Part shown: positions 29,053 to 38,150 of the stretch, piece after piece
Numbering within the stretch: the first letter of the stretch is position 1
Layout: each line of letters begins with the position of its first letter
Assembly (NCBI RefSeq): GCF_030019085.1
Contig: NZ_JASEFJ010000005.1
Location: forward strand, 49,600 to 113,599
Source: Methanoculleus sp.
GTDB lineage: Archaea > Halobacteriota > Methanomicrobia > Methanomicrobiales > Methanoculleaceae
Reading direction: 5' to 3'
Length of the DNA stretch: 64,000 nt
Notes under the pieces: model-generated
Seen by the model: only the letters and a program-made list of their open reading frames with translations
The model's database searches: none
What the model was told of the DNA's origin: nothing
Program-made: the position numbers and the translations under genes

Positions 29053-30022
29053 TGCCGGTGTCGACATAGACCTTGAGGCCCGGGCGGTGAGGGCGCTGAT
29101 CGATAAACTCACCTACCGCAGAACCGGTGCGTTCTCAATGCTGGGGGAGGTCGGGCATTTTGCCGGGCTGATCGACTGCGGGCCATACGTCCTTGCACTC
29201 GCGGTAGACGGTGTCGGTACCAAAATGCTCGTCGCTGATGCGCTGCAGGACTGGCGGACGGTAGGGATCGACTGTGTCGCGATGAACGTGAACGATCTCT
29301 ATGTGATGAACCTCGAGCCCGTTGCGTTCGTGGATTACATCGCGACCGACTCACTTTCGCCGGAGAAGATGGCCCAGATCGGTGAGGGATTGAACGAGGG
29401 TGCCCGCCAGGCTAACATGAACATAGTCGGCGGCGAGACCGCTACTCTCAGGGGCCTTGTGAGAGGCCTGGATCTTGCCGGGACAGGTCTTGGCGTCCAG
29501 AAGAAGGGGAAGGTCATAACCGGGGAGGCGATCGTTCCCGGCGACGTGATAGTCGGCGTCCCCTCAAGCGGTATTCACAGCAACGGCCTGACCCTCGCCC
29601 GGAAGATCGTGGATGAATGTGCCTCCTATGATACCCGTCTCCCGAACGGTAAGACCCTGGGTGAGGACCTCCTGACCCCTACCAGGATCTACGCCGGGGT
29701 GCTCAAGGTGACGGAGGGCTGCACCATCCACGGGATGTGTCACATCACAGGGGGTGGTCTCCTGAACCTGAAACGGCTCTCAAAGTATGGTTTCTCGATC
29801 ACGAACCCTCTTGAGCCCCCTCTCATATTCGAGTGGTTGCAGGAGGCCGGTGGTATCGGGACGGTCGAGATCTATCGGACGTTCAACATGGGTATGGGCT
29901 ACGCTTTCATCGCCCCTGCCGGGAGCGTGGCCACTATCCAGTCTATATTCCCCGATGCCCGGGTGGTCGGCGAGGTGACGGAGGAACCGGGTGTGCGGTT
30001 GAAGGGCGTGGAGATCAGGTGA
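29030..30022 (+). CDS. purM: Phosphoribosylformylglycinamidine cyclo-ligase
   Basis: A 330-residue PurM (AIR synthetase). YRDAGVDIDLEARAVRAL at the N-terminus, ALAVDGVGTKMLVAD, CVAMNVNDLYVMN and the C-terminal GMGYAFIA are typical. It closes the imidazole ring of AIR with ATP. ATG 29030 is chosen because GGAGG at 29017-29021 lies 8 bases upstream; longer in-frame extensions run into lysC. purF and purE are also in this window but not contiguous. Confidence 0.94.
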   Translation: MPEHTYRDAGVDIDLEARAVRALIDKLTYRRTGAFSMLGEVGHFAGLIDCGPYVLALAVDGVGTKMLVADALQDWRTVGIDCVAMNVNDLYVMNLEPVAFVDYIATDSLSPEKMAQIGEGLNEGARQANMNIVGGETATLRGLVRGLDLAGTGLGVQKKGKVITGEAIVPGDVIVGVPSSGIHSNGLTLARKIVDECASYDTRLPNGKTLGEDLLTPTRIYAGVLKVTEGCTIHGMCHITGGGLLNLKRLSKYGFSITNPLEPPLIFEWLQEAGGIGTVEIYRTFNMGMGYAFIAPAGSVATIQSIFPDARVVGEVTEEPGVRLKGVEIR

Positions 30023-30186
30023 TTGGTATCTCTCTTATTTGAGGGATATCAGGGGGGATGGTTGCCCGCAGTTCTCCAACTTCTAATCAGGCCACCGCAA
30101 CCAGACGGTAGAAAAAACCGCCACTCCTTTCGGATAAAGCATCTGTGACCTTTGCGTCACCGGATCGGCCGGGTTTGGAAAAAAGG

Positions 30187-30714
30187 TCAGGTCTCCCCTT
30201 CTTCGAGGAGAACCTTCTTGGCCTTATCGCTGACGAGCATGCTGTTTCCAGCCGGATCCTCCAGGATGACGGTGAACGGGAATGCCGCATCCCGTGCGGC
30301 TGTGAGTGTCTCCTTTACCCTGAGCGCGGCCTCTTGCTCGTCCTCGCTCTCCGGGCTTGCCAGGATCGCCTCCACCGCCTGTTCAAATCGTGAGAGAACA
30401 CCTTCGATGTTTGTGACGAACCCTTCGCAGGCGGTACCGGGCTCGATCGTAAGGCCGAGTTCCGGGATTCTGATAGTTCCTGTCGTGCTCCTGACTACCC
30501 GTATGGATAGATCTTCGGGCCCCTCCACCTGCACCGTCCAGCGGACGGGGTCACCCTCCCCCAGTATGATGGTGTCCGTATGCCGGTAGCCGCAGGCCTC
30601 GCACGCGATCGAGACCAGTAGCAGGTCAGGGAAATGCGGAATCTCCAGACGGTGATGGGTAATCTGGATCTCACCTCCGCAGGCGGGACAGGTTCCAGAG
30701 TATGATTCCCGCAC
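30187..30714 (-). CDS. ZPR1-type zinc-finger protein
   Basis: A 175-residue archaeal ZPR1-domain protein: zinc finger CPACGGEIQITH ... CEACGYRHTDT followed by the beta-helical ZPR1 A/B domain (RSTTGTIRIPELGLTIEPG). Eukaryotic ZPR1 is a chaperone for elongation factor eEF1A; a similar role in archaea is inference. Its ATG follows directly on the sepF stop, so the two are co-transcribed. Confidence 0.88.
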   Translation of the reverse strand: MRESYSGTCPACGGEIQITHHRLEIPHFPDLLLVSIACEACGYRHTDTIILGEGDPVRWTVQVEGPEDLSIRVVRSTTGTIRIPELGLTIEPGTACEGFVTNIEGVLSRFEQAVEAILASPESEDEQEAALRVKETLTAARDAAFPFTVILEDPAGNSMLVSDKAKKVLLEEGET

Positions 30715-31092
30715 TCAGATGCCACCGCCGATCTTCTCGCGTGAGATCTTGACCGACATCGGTGTGATGATGACGTACTTCTGTTCGCCGAGGCCGACAA
30801 TGTCGCCGTTAACGTCCTTTGCCACGTCGCGCAGGTCTTTTATGACCCGTTCAAACGTTACCTTGTCCATCTTCAATCGCCCCATATCGACGATGACGAT
30901 GTTTCCATTGTAGACCTCGTCCTTAACGCGGGGTGTGTCCTTGAGGTCAGATATGGTGGCGATCTTGACGTACATCGATGCCGGCTCGTCTTCACTCGAT
31001 ACCTCGTAGGCGGCGAGATCGAGTTCCATATAGTCCTCCTCACTCCGTGCCGGGCTTTTACCGAGGATGCTGTCGAAGATATTTTTAACCAT
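30715..31092 (-). CDS. sepF: Cell division protein SepF (archaeal)
   Basis: A 125-residue SepF. The N-terminal amphipathic segment MVKNIFDSILGK would anchor to the membrane; residues about 40-118 are the SepF core (YVKIATISDLKDTPRVKDEV, GNIVIVDMGRLKMDKV). In archaea SepF anchors FtsZ to the membrane. First gene of a two-gene operon with ZPR1. Confidence 0.93.
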   Translation of the reverse strand: MVKNIFDSILGKSPARSEEDYMELDLAAYEVSSEDEPASMYVKIATISDLKDTPRVKDEVYNGNIVIVDMGRLKMDKVTFERVIKDLRDVAKDVNGDIVGLGEQKYVIITPMSVKISREKIGGGI

Positions 31093-31143
31093 AGAAAAAA
31101 TTGAGGAATGAGTTTTATTTAATAGTATCCATTATTATCGCTC

Positions 31144-31641
31144 TCAGACCTCAAGATTCCAGAGATCGTCACCGACGTGGTGGATGTTTTTAACAGATTT
31201 ACCCTTCTCCTTTTTTTCCATATCCGCTGCATCAAAGAGCGCAATCCCCACAGCAAGCGGTTTGGAGTGCCTTTCATCGACGACCTGAACCGGGTGCCCT
31301 GCACGGACGTCAGAGGTGACCGAGACTATCCCCGGGCGCATGATATCCGCGCCGTTAACGATAAACCTGACCGCGCCGGAATCGACCACCACCCTCCGCT
31401 CGGGTATCGGCCGCTCGACGAGCCCCCGAAGGCTCGGAAAGGCCCAGTCTGCCGTGCCCATAAGGAGCGGTTTTCTCTCGACCAGGTAGATCTCGAATGG
31501 AAAATCGGTTTCAACCCGCTCGATCCGTTCAGACCTGAAGAGGTCGGCGGATGCCCCGATCTCCTCGCCGAGGTGCTTCATAAGTTCGGCTACCTGTGAC
31601 TTCCGGATGACATGACGTTTCTTTACGGTGATCTGTGGCAT
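31144..31641 (-). CDS. PUA-domain RNA-binding protein (Tma20/MCT-1-like)
   Basis: A 165-residue protein with an N-terminal pre-PUA segment (MPQITVKKRHVIRKSQVAEL) and a C-terminal PUA domain (VVVDSGAVRFIVNGADIMRPGI, split across residues 75-110; then AGHPVQVVDE). Archaeal homologues of MCT-1/Tma20 probably act in translation initiation or ribosome recycling. ATG 31641 is preferred to 31656. Divergent from the LSm/L37e genes. Confidence 0.87.
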   Translation of the reverse strand: MPQITVKKRHVIRKSQVAELMKHLGEEIGASADLFRSERIERVETDFPFEIYLVERKPLLMGTADWAFPSLRGLVERPIPERRVVVDSGAVRFIVNGADIMRPGIVSVTSDVRAGHPVQVVDERHSKPLAVGIALFDAADMEKKEKGKSVKNIHHVGDDLWNLEV

Positions 31642-31656
31642 CTTTCGGGACCTCAT

Positions 31657-31968
<312 letters not shown>

Positions 31969-31983
31969 ACCTGGTGAGTGAGA

Positions 31984-32166
31984 ATGTCAAAAGGCACACC
32001 TTCAATGGGCAAGAGGCAGAAACACACCCACATCGCCTGCAGGCGGTGCGGCAAGATCTCGTTCCACGCGCGTCACAAGGTCTGTTCGGCCTGTGGTTTC
32101 GGCAGGAGCCGGAAGATCCGGAGTTATAGATGGACTGAGAAGAAACCAAAGGTACCAACGCACTAG
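31984..32166 (+). CDS. rpl37e: Ribosomal protein L37e
   Basis: A 60-residue L37e with a zinc finger: CRRCGK at residues about 19-24 and CSACGFG about 15 residues later. [17 protein letters not shown] is the universal N-terminus. ATG 31984 is right; an in-frame GTG two codons upstream is not needed. Part of the LSm-L37e-purF run. Confidence 0.96.
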   Translation: MSKGTPSMGKRQKHTHIACRRCGKISFHARHKVCSACGFGRSRKIRSYRWTEKKPKVPTH

Positions 32167-32175
32167 AGTTGTATC

Positions 32176-33612
32176 ATGTGTGGTATCGTTGGCATCGTCG
32201 ATGCTGGCGGTGTCTCATTTCAGTTGTATTATGCCCTCTACGCTCTCCAGCACCGTGGGCAGGAGAGCGCCGGGATCTCTACTTTTGAAGGCACAACCCT
32301 CTACACGCATAAGGCGCAGGGACTTGTCGCCGAGGTCTTCAACAGGCATACCCTGCAGGAACTGCGGGGGAACGCTGGAATCGGGCACGTTCGATACCCT
32401 ACAACCGGGTCGAAGATCCCCGAGAACGTCCAGCCCTTTAACTTCAAGTACCGCGGACTGACTCTCTCGATCGCCCATAACGGTAATCTGGTCAATACGA
32501 CCGAACTCCGGGATGATTACGAGCGTCGGGGACAGATCTTCTGCACCACCACCGATACCGAGATAATCGGTAGCATCATAGCCGACGCACTCCGGGCGTC
32601 AAAGAGCATGGAGGATGCCGTCCTGCTATGCATGCGCCGGTTGCGCGGGTCTTACGCCACGGTTGCGCTCCTTAATGATACCATCTACGCTTTTCGCGAC
32701 CCACTCGGGATCAAACCGCTTTGTATCGGTAAACTTGACCAGGGCTACATCGTTGCATCGGAGAGCGTGGCGATCGACGCACTGGATGGCACTTTCATCC
32801 GCGACGTGTGCCCTGGCGAACTCGTCCGCATCGATGAGTCAGGACTATCTTCTACCCAGATCGCTACCGCGAACCGTAAGGCACACTGCATCTTCGAGTA
32901 CATCTACTTTGCCCGCGCCGACTCGGTGATGGACGGCAAACTGGTCTACGATGTCAGGCGCCAGATCGGACAAAAACTCTACGAAGCAAGACCAACTGAT
33001 GCGGATCTGGTATCTCCTGTTCCTGATTCAGGGACGGCCTATGCCGCCGGTTACGCAGAAAGATCAGGGATCCCATTCCTTGAGGGGTTGATGAAGAACC
33101 GTTATATGGGCAGGACTTTCATCATGCCGACTCAAAAGCAGCGGGATCGAGCAGTCAGGATCAAGCTCAATACCGTCCGTGGTAACCTCAAGGACAAACG
33201 TGTGATCCTCGTTGATGACAGCGTCGTCCGCGGGACAACCTCCAGATGGATTGTGAACATGATCCGTGAGGCGGGGGCAGAGGAGGTTCATCTCCGCGTT
33301 GGTTCCCCGCCTATAATTGCTCCCTGCTATCTCGGGGTGGATATGCCCACCCGTGCAGAACTGATCGCAAGCGGCAGGGAGGTGGATGCGGTTCGTGAGA
33401 GCGTTGGCGCGGCATCACTCGTATACATCCCGCTAGAGGAACTGGTGGAGGCGACAGGGTTTGGGGAGCAGGACCTCTGTACCGGTTGCCTGACCGGGTG
33501 TTACCCCGTGGAGATTGATGGGGAGAAGAACTCTCGCTGCGTCGTGAGTTATAGGGGCGGGACACTTCAGTCGGATCTCTCGACATTCGGTTCAGGAAAG
33601 GAAGAGGCGTAG
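32176..33612 (+). CDS. purF: Amidophosphoribosyltransferase
   Basis: A 478-residue PurF. Cys2 directly follows the initiator Met (MCGIVGIVDAGG), so no propeptide needs processing; YALQHRGQESAGIST completes the Ntn glutaminase site. The PRPP motif is VILVDDSVVRGTT. C-terminal CTGCLTGCYP and other Cys residues suggest the 4Fe-4S cluster of Bacillus-type PurF. First step of purine synthesis. It follows rpl37e by 9 bp. Confidence 0.95.
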   Translation: MCGIVGIVDAGGVSFQLYYALYALQHRGQESAGISTFEGTTLYTHKAQGLVAEVFNRHTLQELRGNAGIGHVRYPTTGSKIPENVQPFNFKYRGLTLSIAHNGNLVNTTELRDDYERRGQIFCTTTDTEIIGSIIADALRASKSMEDAVLLCMRRLRGSYATVALLNDTIYAFRDPLGIKPLCIGKLDQGYIVASESVAIDALDGTFIRDVCPGELVRIDESGLSSTQIATANRKAHCIFEYIYFARADSVMDGKLVYDVRRQIGQKLYEARPTDADLVSPVPDSGTAYAAGYAERSGIPFLEGLMKNRYMGRTFIMPTQKQRDRAVRIKLNTVRGNLKDKRVILVDDSVVRGTTSRWIVNMIREAGAEEVHLRVGSPPIIAPCYLGVDMPTRAELIASGREVDAVRESVGAASLVYIPLEELVEATGFGEQDLCTGCLTGCYPVEIDGEKNSRCVVSYRGGTLQSDLSTFGSGKEEA

Positions 33613-33737
33613 GTCTCTCATCCCTCTCTAACCGTACTCTCCTTGAAACAGTGCGACAGAAATCTCCCTTTTGGGGCCGGTTTAGGTGAAAGAATGCCGG
33701 AATAAAAAAACTTTTTGAAACGCAGGAGAACCGATCA

Positions 33738-33812
33738 TAGCGAGGGATGGATTTGAACCATCGGTCTACGGGTTATGAGCCCGTCGGGATTTCCTGACTA
33801 CCCCACCTCGCT
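33738..33812 (-). tRNA. Initiator tRNA-Met (CAT)
   Basis: A 75-nt cloverleaf on the minus strand: acceptor AGCGAGG pairs with CCTCGCT, with the A1-U72 pair typical of archaeal initiators. Anticodon stem ACGGG/CCCGT gives the three consecutive G-C pairs required for initiation, loop CTCATAA. T-arm GATGGTTCAAATCCATC. No CCA and no intron encoded. The D-arm GGGGTAGTCAGGAAATCCC is the archaeal initiator form. Confidence 0.95.
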
Positions 33813-33935
33813 TCGTCCCTGTGGGATATACACATTCGTTCTCGGCTGTTATATACCTTTTGCAGGCCTGCCTCTCCGTTACGCACGCAGTGCATGGCCA
33901 ATCATTTATAGGTAGTGAAGGCATAAATTCGCTGT

Positions 33936-34352
33936 ATGGTAGGAGAGAGACCGCTTGACGATGAACTTCAGCGCCTGCGGGAAGAGCGCCTCCGGAAGAT
34001 GGAGGAGCGGTTCACCGGCAGGTCTGGTGGTGTCATTGAGATTACCGATGCGACCTTTGGAGAGGTTCTCCGTAAACATCCCCGTCTTGTAATCGATGTC
34101 TGGGCAGAATGGTGCGGTCCCTGCCGGATGGTGGCGCCGGTGATCGAGGACCTCTCACACGATTTAGCTGGCAGGATAACCTTCGGGAAGTGCAATGTCG
34201 ACGAAAACCCGCTCATTGCGTCCAGTTTCGGCATAACTGCGATACCGACGTTGCTCTTCTTTGCTAATGGGAAACTTGTTGACCGTGTGGTCGGCGCTCT
34301 ACCTAAAGAGGCTATTAAAGCACGCGTTATGCGTGCGTTCGGTTCCGATTAG
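33936..34352 (+). CDS. Thioredoxin-like protein with N-terminal extension
   Basis: A 138-residue thioredoxin. The active site is WCGPCRM, with the cis-Pro in ITAIPTLLFFANGK. About 30 charged residues precede the fold (LQRLREERLRKMEERF), possibly a coiled helix. A TATA box TTTATAGG (33904-33911) lies about 25 bp before the ATG. Convergent with the PCD gene, overlapping it by 4 bp. Confidence 0.92.
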   Translation: MVGERPLDDELQRLREERLRKMEERFTGRSGGVIEITDATFGEVLRKHPRLVIDVWAEWCGPCRMVAPVIEDLSHDLAGRITFGKCNVDENPLIASSFGITAIPTLLFFANGKLVDRVVGALPKEAIKARVMRAFGSD

Positions 34353-34696
34353 ACGATCCCGGCACGCCGGTTTCGTAGTCGCTCCGATAGCCGTGCGGCC
34401 ATGATGAAGTCGTTCCTGGAGAGTCCGCCGATGGCGTGGGTGTACCAGGTGACCTCAACATACCTCCCCTCCTGGATGCTGAGATCAGGGAAGTGGTTCT
34501 CCCGCGCGGCAAATTCAGCGACCCTGTTCAGGAATGCCAGGGCCTCAACAAACCCCTTGAATCCAAATCGGGCGGTGAGGCGCCCCTCCTTGAGTGACCA
34601 GCCCCTCACCTCGGGCAGGAGTTCGGTGATCTCCCGCCGGGTCAGCGGTGCCGTGTTCGCGACATCCGGCCTGATCGCCTCAGACGAAAGATCCAT
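34349..34696 (-). CDS. Pterin-4a-carbinolamine dehydratase (PCD/DCoH family)
   Basis: A 115-residue PCD-like protein: FGFKGFVEALAFLNRVAEFA, ENHFPDLSI (the ExxHHP-type pterin site with a Phe in place of the second His) and a THAIGGLSRNDFIMAA C-terminus. In organisms without phenylalanine hydroxylase the family may serve molybdopterin or other pterin chemistry; role here unknown. The His substitution is worth noting for activity. Confidence 0.87.
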   Translation of the reverse strand: MDLSSEAIRPDVANTAPLTRREITELLPEVRGWSLKEGRLTARFGFKGFVEALAFLNRVAEFAARENHFPDLSIQEGRYVEVTWYTHAIGGLSRNDFIMAARLSERLRNRRAGIV

Positions 34697-34768
34697 GCTC
34701 TTTATTCTCCCAACTTGATTGTTTCTGGTGGTTCTACAACGGGATCGTTCCTGTTGGGTCGATCAACC

Positions 34769-35338
34769 TCACCGAAGTCTCTTTATCAGGTAAGCCACGT
34801 TCTCGGCGAATCGCCGCACCGTTCTCATCCCCTCTTCATCGGCCAGCGCCTCGCCCGGCGCTTCCCCGAAGACCATGTTCCAGTATGTTGAACCGGGCAC
34901 GATCATGTCGTTGATCAGGTAAAACATCAACAGTTCCTGGAGCGTTGCGGTATGCCCGCCGCGCCTGGCCACAGCGATAGGTCCGCCGACCTTCCGCGAG
35001 AGGAAGGAGTCCGAGGCCATCGAGACCATCCCTATCCGTTGAAGGGCTGCTGTGACGTCACCGCGGGCGGTGCCGAAATAGACGGGGGCACCCACGATGA
35101 AGCCGTCGGCCTCCCTGATCTCTTCGATGATCTCGTTTAAGTCATCGTCGAGAGCACATTCCCCCTCCGTGCAGAGGCCGCATGCGGTGCAGGAAAGGAT
35201 CTGTTTGTCTGCAAGGGTAATGATCCTGGTCTTTAGCCCCTCGCGTTCGAGTAGATTTGCGCACTCGCTGAGCACGAGTTCGGTGTTTCCCCTCCGTCTG
35301 GGACTCCCGCAGAGCAACACAACTTTTCCGGTTGACAT
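34769..35338 (-). CDS. Iron-sulfur flavoprotein (NADPH-dependent FMN reductase-like)
   Basis: A 189-residue flavodoxin-fold protein. The FMN phosphate loop is LLCGSPRRRGNTELVL, and CTACGLCTEGECALDD is the compact Cys motif of archaeal iron-sulfur flavoproteins. The GAPVYFGTARGDV loop contacts the isoalloxazine ring. It starts 2 bp after the DUF362 gene, so the pair is one operon. Likely an electron carrier or oxygen-detoxifying reductase; partner unproved. Confidence 0.88.
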   Translation of the reverse strand: MSTGKVVLLCGSPRRRGNTELVLSECANLLEREGLKTRIITLADKQILSCTACGLCTEGECALDDDLNEIIEEIREADGFIVGAPVYFGTARGDVTAALQRIGMVSMASDSFLSRKVGGPIAVARRGGHTATLQELLMFYLINDMIVPGSTYWNMVFGEAPGEALADEEGMRTVRRFAENVAYLIKRLR

Positions 35339-35340
35339 CT

Positions 35341-36444
35341 TCAGACCTCGACCAGATGGTATGCCCCGTCTCCGAGGCCGATTCGGGTGGCGTAGGCGAT
35401 CTGGTATCGACCCTCTGTATAGTCCCGGACACCTTTAAACTTGTCTTCACCCGGGGCCAGATTCCTCTCAAGCAGTGTATGCAAAAACCCCTGCTGGCTG
35501 TCTATGAGATCGAGGCTCGCATGGTCGATCGATACCGGGTCTGTGGAGGCCAGGATCCCGATATCGGGGACAATAGGTGCGTCGCTCCAGGGAACACAGT
35601 CACAATCCGGCGTGATGTTGAGGAGGAAGTTGATGTAGCCAGTCCTCCCTGGTCTGCTACAGACGGCGCCGAGAGCGTACTCGCAAAGCCGTTCGATGAA
35701 CGGCAGGACCTCTGTCATCCAGTCAAACTCGATCGCTCCCTCGGGGCAGGCCCGCATGCAGTCGCCGCAACCGACGCAGTGCTCACGGTTGAGATGTGCC
35801 ACCCCCTCAGAGAGGTCAATCGCTGACTGCGGGCAGACCTTCGTGCAACTCCCACAACCGATGCACCGTTCGATATCTACGCAGGGTCTGGCGGCGTGTT
35901 GCGCAGCTTTTCCTGACGGCGGGGCGCACCCCATGGCAAGGTTCTTGATCGCACCCCCAAACCCGGCAAGGTCATGGCCTTTTACGTGGGAGAGGGCGAT
36001 CATACTGTCTGCGTCAAGGACGTTTCCGGCAATCCTGACAGATTTGAAGTGCTTTCCTTTGACTGGAACCTCCCTCCAGTATCCACCACGGAGGCCGTCG
36101 GCGATGATCACCGGCGCGGAGGTGATGGCGTAGTCAAAACCGTGCTCGATGGCGGTGACGGTGTGCCTGACTGCGTCGGCCCTGCTTCCAGCGTAGAGTG
36201 TGGCGGTATCTGTGATGAAGGGCTGCGCACCTCGCTCTTTTACCTTATCGACCACCTGCCTGATGAAGAGCGGGTTCAGGTAGGTGTCGCAACCACGCTC
36301 TCCGAAATGCAGTTTGATGGCCGTAAGGTCATCATGCCTGACCACACGGTCAAACCCGGCCGCATCGAAGAGATGGCGTATCTTCTCGATCTTGCTCTCC
36401 CCGGGACTTCGTGCCCTGAGGTTTGCGAAATAGACGTCTGCCAT
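35341..36444 (-). CDS. DUF362 protein with 2x[4Fe-4S] ferredoxin domain
   Basis: A 367-residue protein. Residues about 1-185 and 245-340 are DUF362; an inserted ferredoxin carries CIGCGSCTKVCPQSAIDL and CVGCGDCMRACPEGAIEF (residues about 190-240). Typical start MADVYFANLRARSPGESKIEK. Function of DUF362 is unknown; with the flavoprotein encoded right after it, an electron-transfer pair is a fair inference. Confidence 0.9.
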   Translation of the reverse strand: MADVYFANLRARSPGESKIEKIRHLFDAAGFDRVVRHDDLTAIKLHFGERGCDTYLNPLFIRQVVDKVKERGAQPFITDTATLYAGSRADAVRHTVTAIEHGFDYAITSAPVIIADGLRGGYWREVPVKGKHFKSVRIAGNVLDADSMIALSHVKGHDLAGFGGAIKNLAMGCAPPSGKAAQHAARPCVDIERCIGCGSCTKVCPQSAIDLSEGVAHLNREHCVGCGDCMRACPEGAIEFDWMTEVLPFIERLCEYALGAVCSRPGRTGYINFLLNITPDCDCVPWSDAPIVPDIGILASTDPVSIDHASLDLIDSQQGFLHTLLERNLAPGEDKFKGVRDYTEGRYQIAYATRIGLGDGAYHLVEV

Positions 36445-36857
36445 TCGTTATCGACTCCTGCGTCTCTCCGGGTAAGTTCTGGAGAGGCCGGGGATAAGCG
36501 TTGTGTCTTGTCGAGAACGGGAGTCTCAGGGGGCCTCCTGCTGCGAGGGTGTGAATGGGTGTGATCAGCGGCATCATTACGCTGCAGCTGACGGTGGTTC
36601 CACTAACCCTGGAAGGCGAATCGAGACGACCTGATTGCGGAGTAACTTTTATCACAAATATTATGCAGCATTAGTTCGATAAAGGTCATTTCAGATTGAG
36701 ATCAGCGGTGGATGGCCTGGATTCGTGAGCTCGGTCTTAGCGGGTGGATAAGATCACCCAGTTCCGATCAGAGGCAGGATTAGGGTTTTCTGGATAATTG
36801 GTAGGTGGTGTTGCGAGGGTGGGGGGGCGTTATGGAAGCGAAAGGAAGGCGAGAGCG
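36445..36857. other. 413-bp intergenic region
   Basis: Lies between divergent DUF362 and histidine-kinase genes and should carry both promoters. An AT-rich segment ACTTTTATCACAAATATTATG (about 36,643-36,663) is the best promoter candidate. No convincing small gene or structured RNA was found. Confidence 0.4.
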
Positions 36858-38150
36858 GTGAATATACTTGTGGTGGAGGATAGCAGGACGCAGGCCGAGT
36901 TTCTCCGCCAGATCCTTGAGACTGCGGGCTACAACGTCATGGTGGCGGGCAACGGTGCCGAGGCGATAAAGCAGGTGGAGACCGCGAGACCGGATGTTGT
37001 TCTGACCGACATCCTGATGCCGGGGATTGATGGTTACGAACTCTGTCGTCGTATAAAGCAGCAGAACCCGGATCTCCCTGTCATAATGGTCACCGTCCTA
37101 TTTGACCCTGCTGACGTGCTGAAAGGACTTGCGGCCGGTGCTGACAGTTTTATCGTCAAGCCTCCGAGCCCGGAACATGTTTGCTCCCAGATCGAGGGCG
37201 TAATGAGGGTGCAGGGGATGACCGGTGCCCGGGAGGGTGCTGAAGAACTGGAAATAACTTTCAACGGCAATACCTACACCATCAAAGCTGGGAAAATCCA
37301 GATCTTAAATACCCTTCTTTCAACCTACACGATCGCGGTGGCGAAGAACGCTGAGCTCCACAAGGTACAGGCGCAGTTGAGATCTTTAAACGATCGACTC
37401 CGCCTGGCCGTCGATGAGGTCTCGAAGAGCAATGAGGATCTCGCTGAGGAGAACCTGAACCGCCGACGTGCTGAGAAGGCGCTCGCTGAGGCCAGCAGGA
37501 AACTCCAGCTTATGGCGAGCATCACCCGCCACGACCTCTTAAACCAGTTATCGGTGCTCTGGGGGCATCTCGACCTTGCGCTGGAACTGCGTGAGACAGA
37601 CCAGGCGAACGCCTGGCGCCACGTTGAGAACGCCGTTGAGATGGTGAAACGGATCAACAACACTCTCCAGTTCACGGCCGAGTACCAGAAGGTTGGGACA
37701 GTGGCTCCCGCCTGGCAGGAGATCCGGTCTCTTGTGGAGGCTGCGGTCAGTTACGTCCCGCTTGGCACGGTCACCCTTGAGAACAAAATCCCGCCAGGGG
37801 TGGAGGTCTTCGCCGACCCCCTCATAGAGAAGGTCTTTACAAACCTGATCGATAACGCGCTGCGCCACGGGGAGAAGGTCACCAGGATCTCTTTTAGCCT
37901 GAAACGGGGGGAAGATTCCTGTATCATCGTCTGCGAGGACGATGGTGTTGGTGTTCCGGTCGATGAGAAGGAGAAGATTTTCTCCTACGCCTACGGCAAA
38001 AACACCGGTCTTGGCCTCTTCCTCTCGCGTGAGATCCTTGGCATAACCGGGATAACTATCAGGGAGACCGGGAACCCGGGGGTAGGGGCGCGGTTTGAGA
38101 TACTCTGCCCCCCAGACATGATCCACGCACCGCTGTCGCGGACAGGGTGA
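36858..38150 (+). CDS. Response regulator-histidine kinase hybrid
   Basis: A 430-residue soluble protein starting at GTG 36858. Residues 1-120 are a receiver domain with Asp51 (DVVLTDILMPG) as phospho-acceptor. Residues about 150-230 form a coiled linker. The kinase core follows: H-box ITRHDLLNQLSVL, N-box NLIDNALRHGEK, G-boxes CEDDGVGVP and NTGLGLFLSREI. With the receiver first and no membrane helices, it would be driven by another kinase. No DNA-binding domain. Upstream in-frame codons lack features. Confidence 0.9.
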   Translation: MNILVVEDSRTQAEFLRQILETAGYNVMVAGNGAEAIKQVETARPDVVLTDILMPGIDGYELCRRIKQQNPDLPVIMVTVLFDPADVLKGLAAGADSFIVKPPSPEHVCSQIEGVMRVQGMTGAREGAEELEITFNGNTYTIKAGKIQILNTLLSTYTIAVAKNAELHKVQAQLRSLNDRLRLAVDEVSKSNEDLAEENLNRRRAEKALAEASRKLQLMASITRHDLLNQLSVLWGHLDLALELRETDQANAWRHVENAVEMVKRINNTLQFTAEYQKVGTVAPAWQEIRSLVEAAVSYVPLGTVTLENKIPPGVEVFADPLIEKVFTNLIDNALRHGEKVTRISFSLKRGEDSCIIVCEDDGVGVPVDEKEKIFSYAYGKNTGLGLFLSREILGITGITIRETGNPGVGARFEILCPPDMIHAPLSRTG

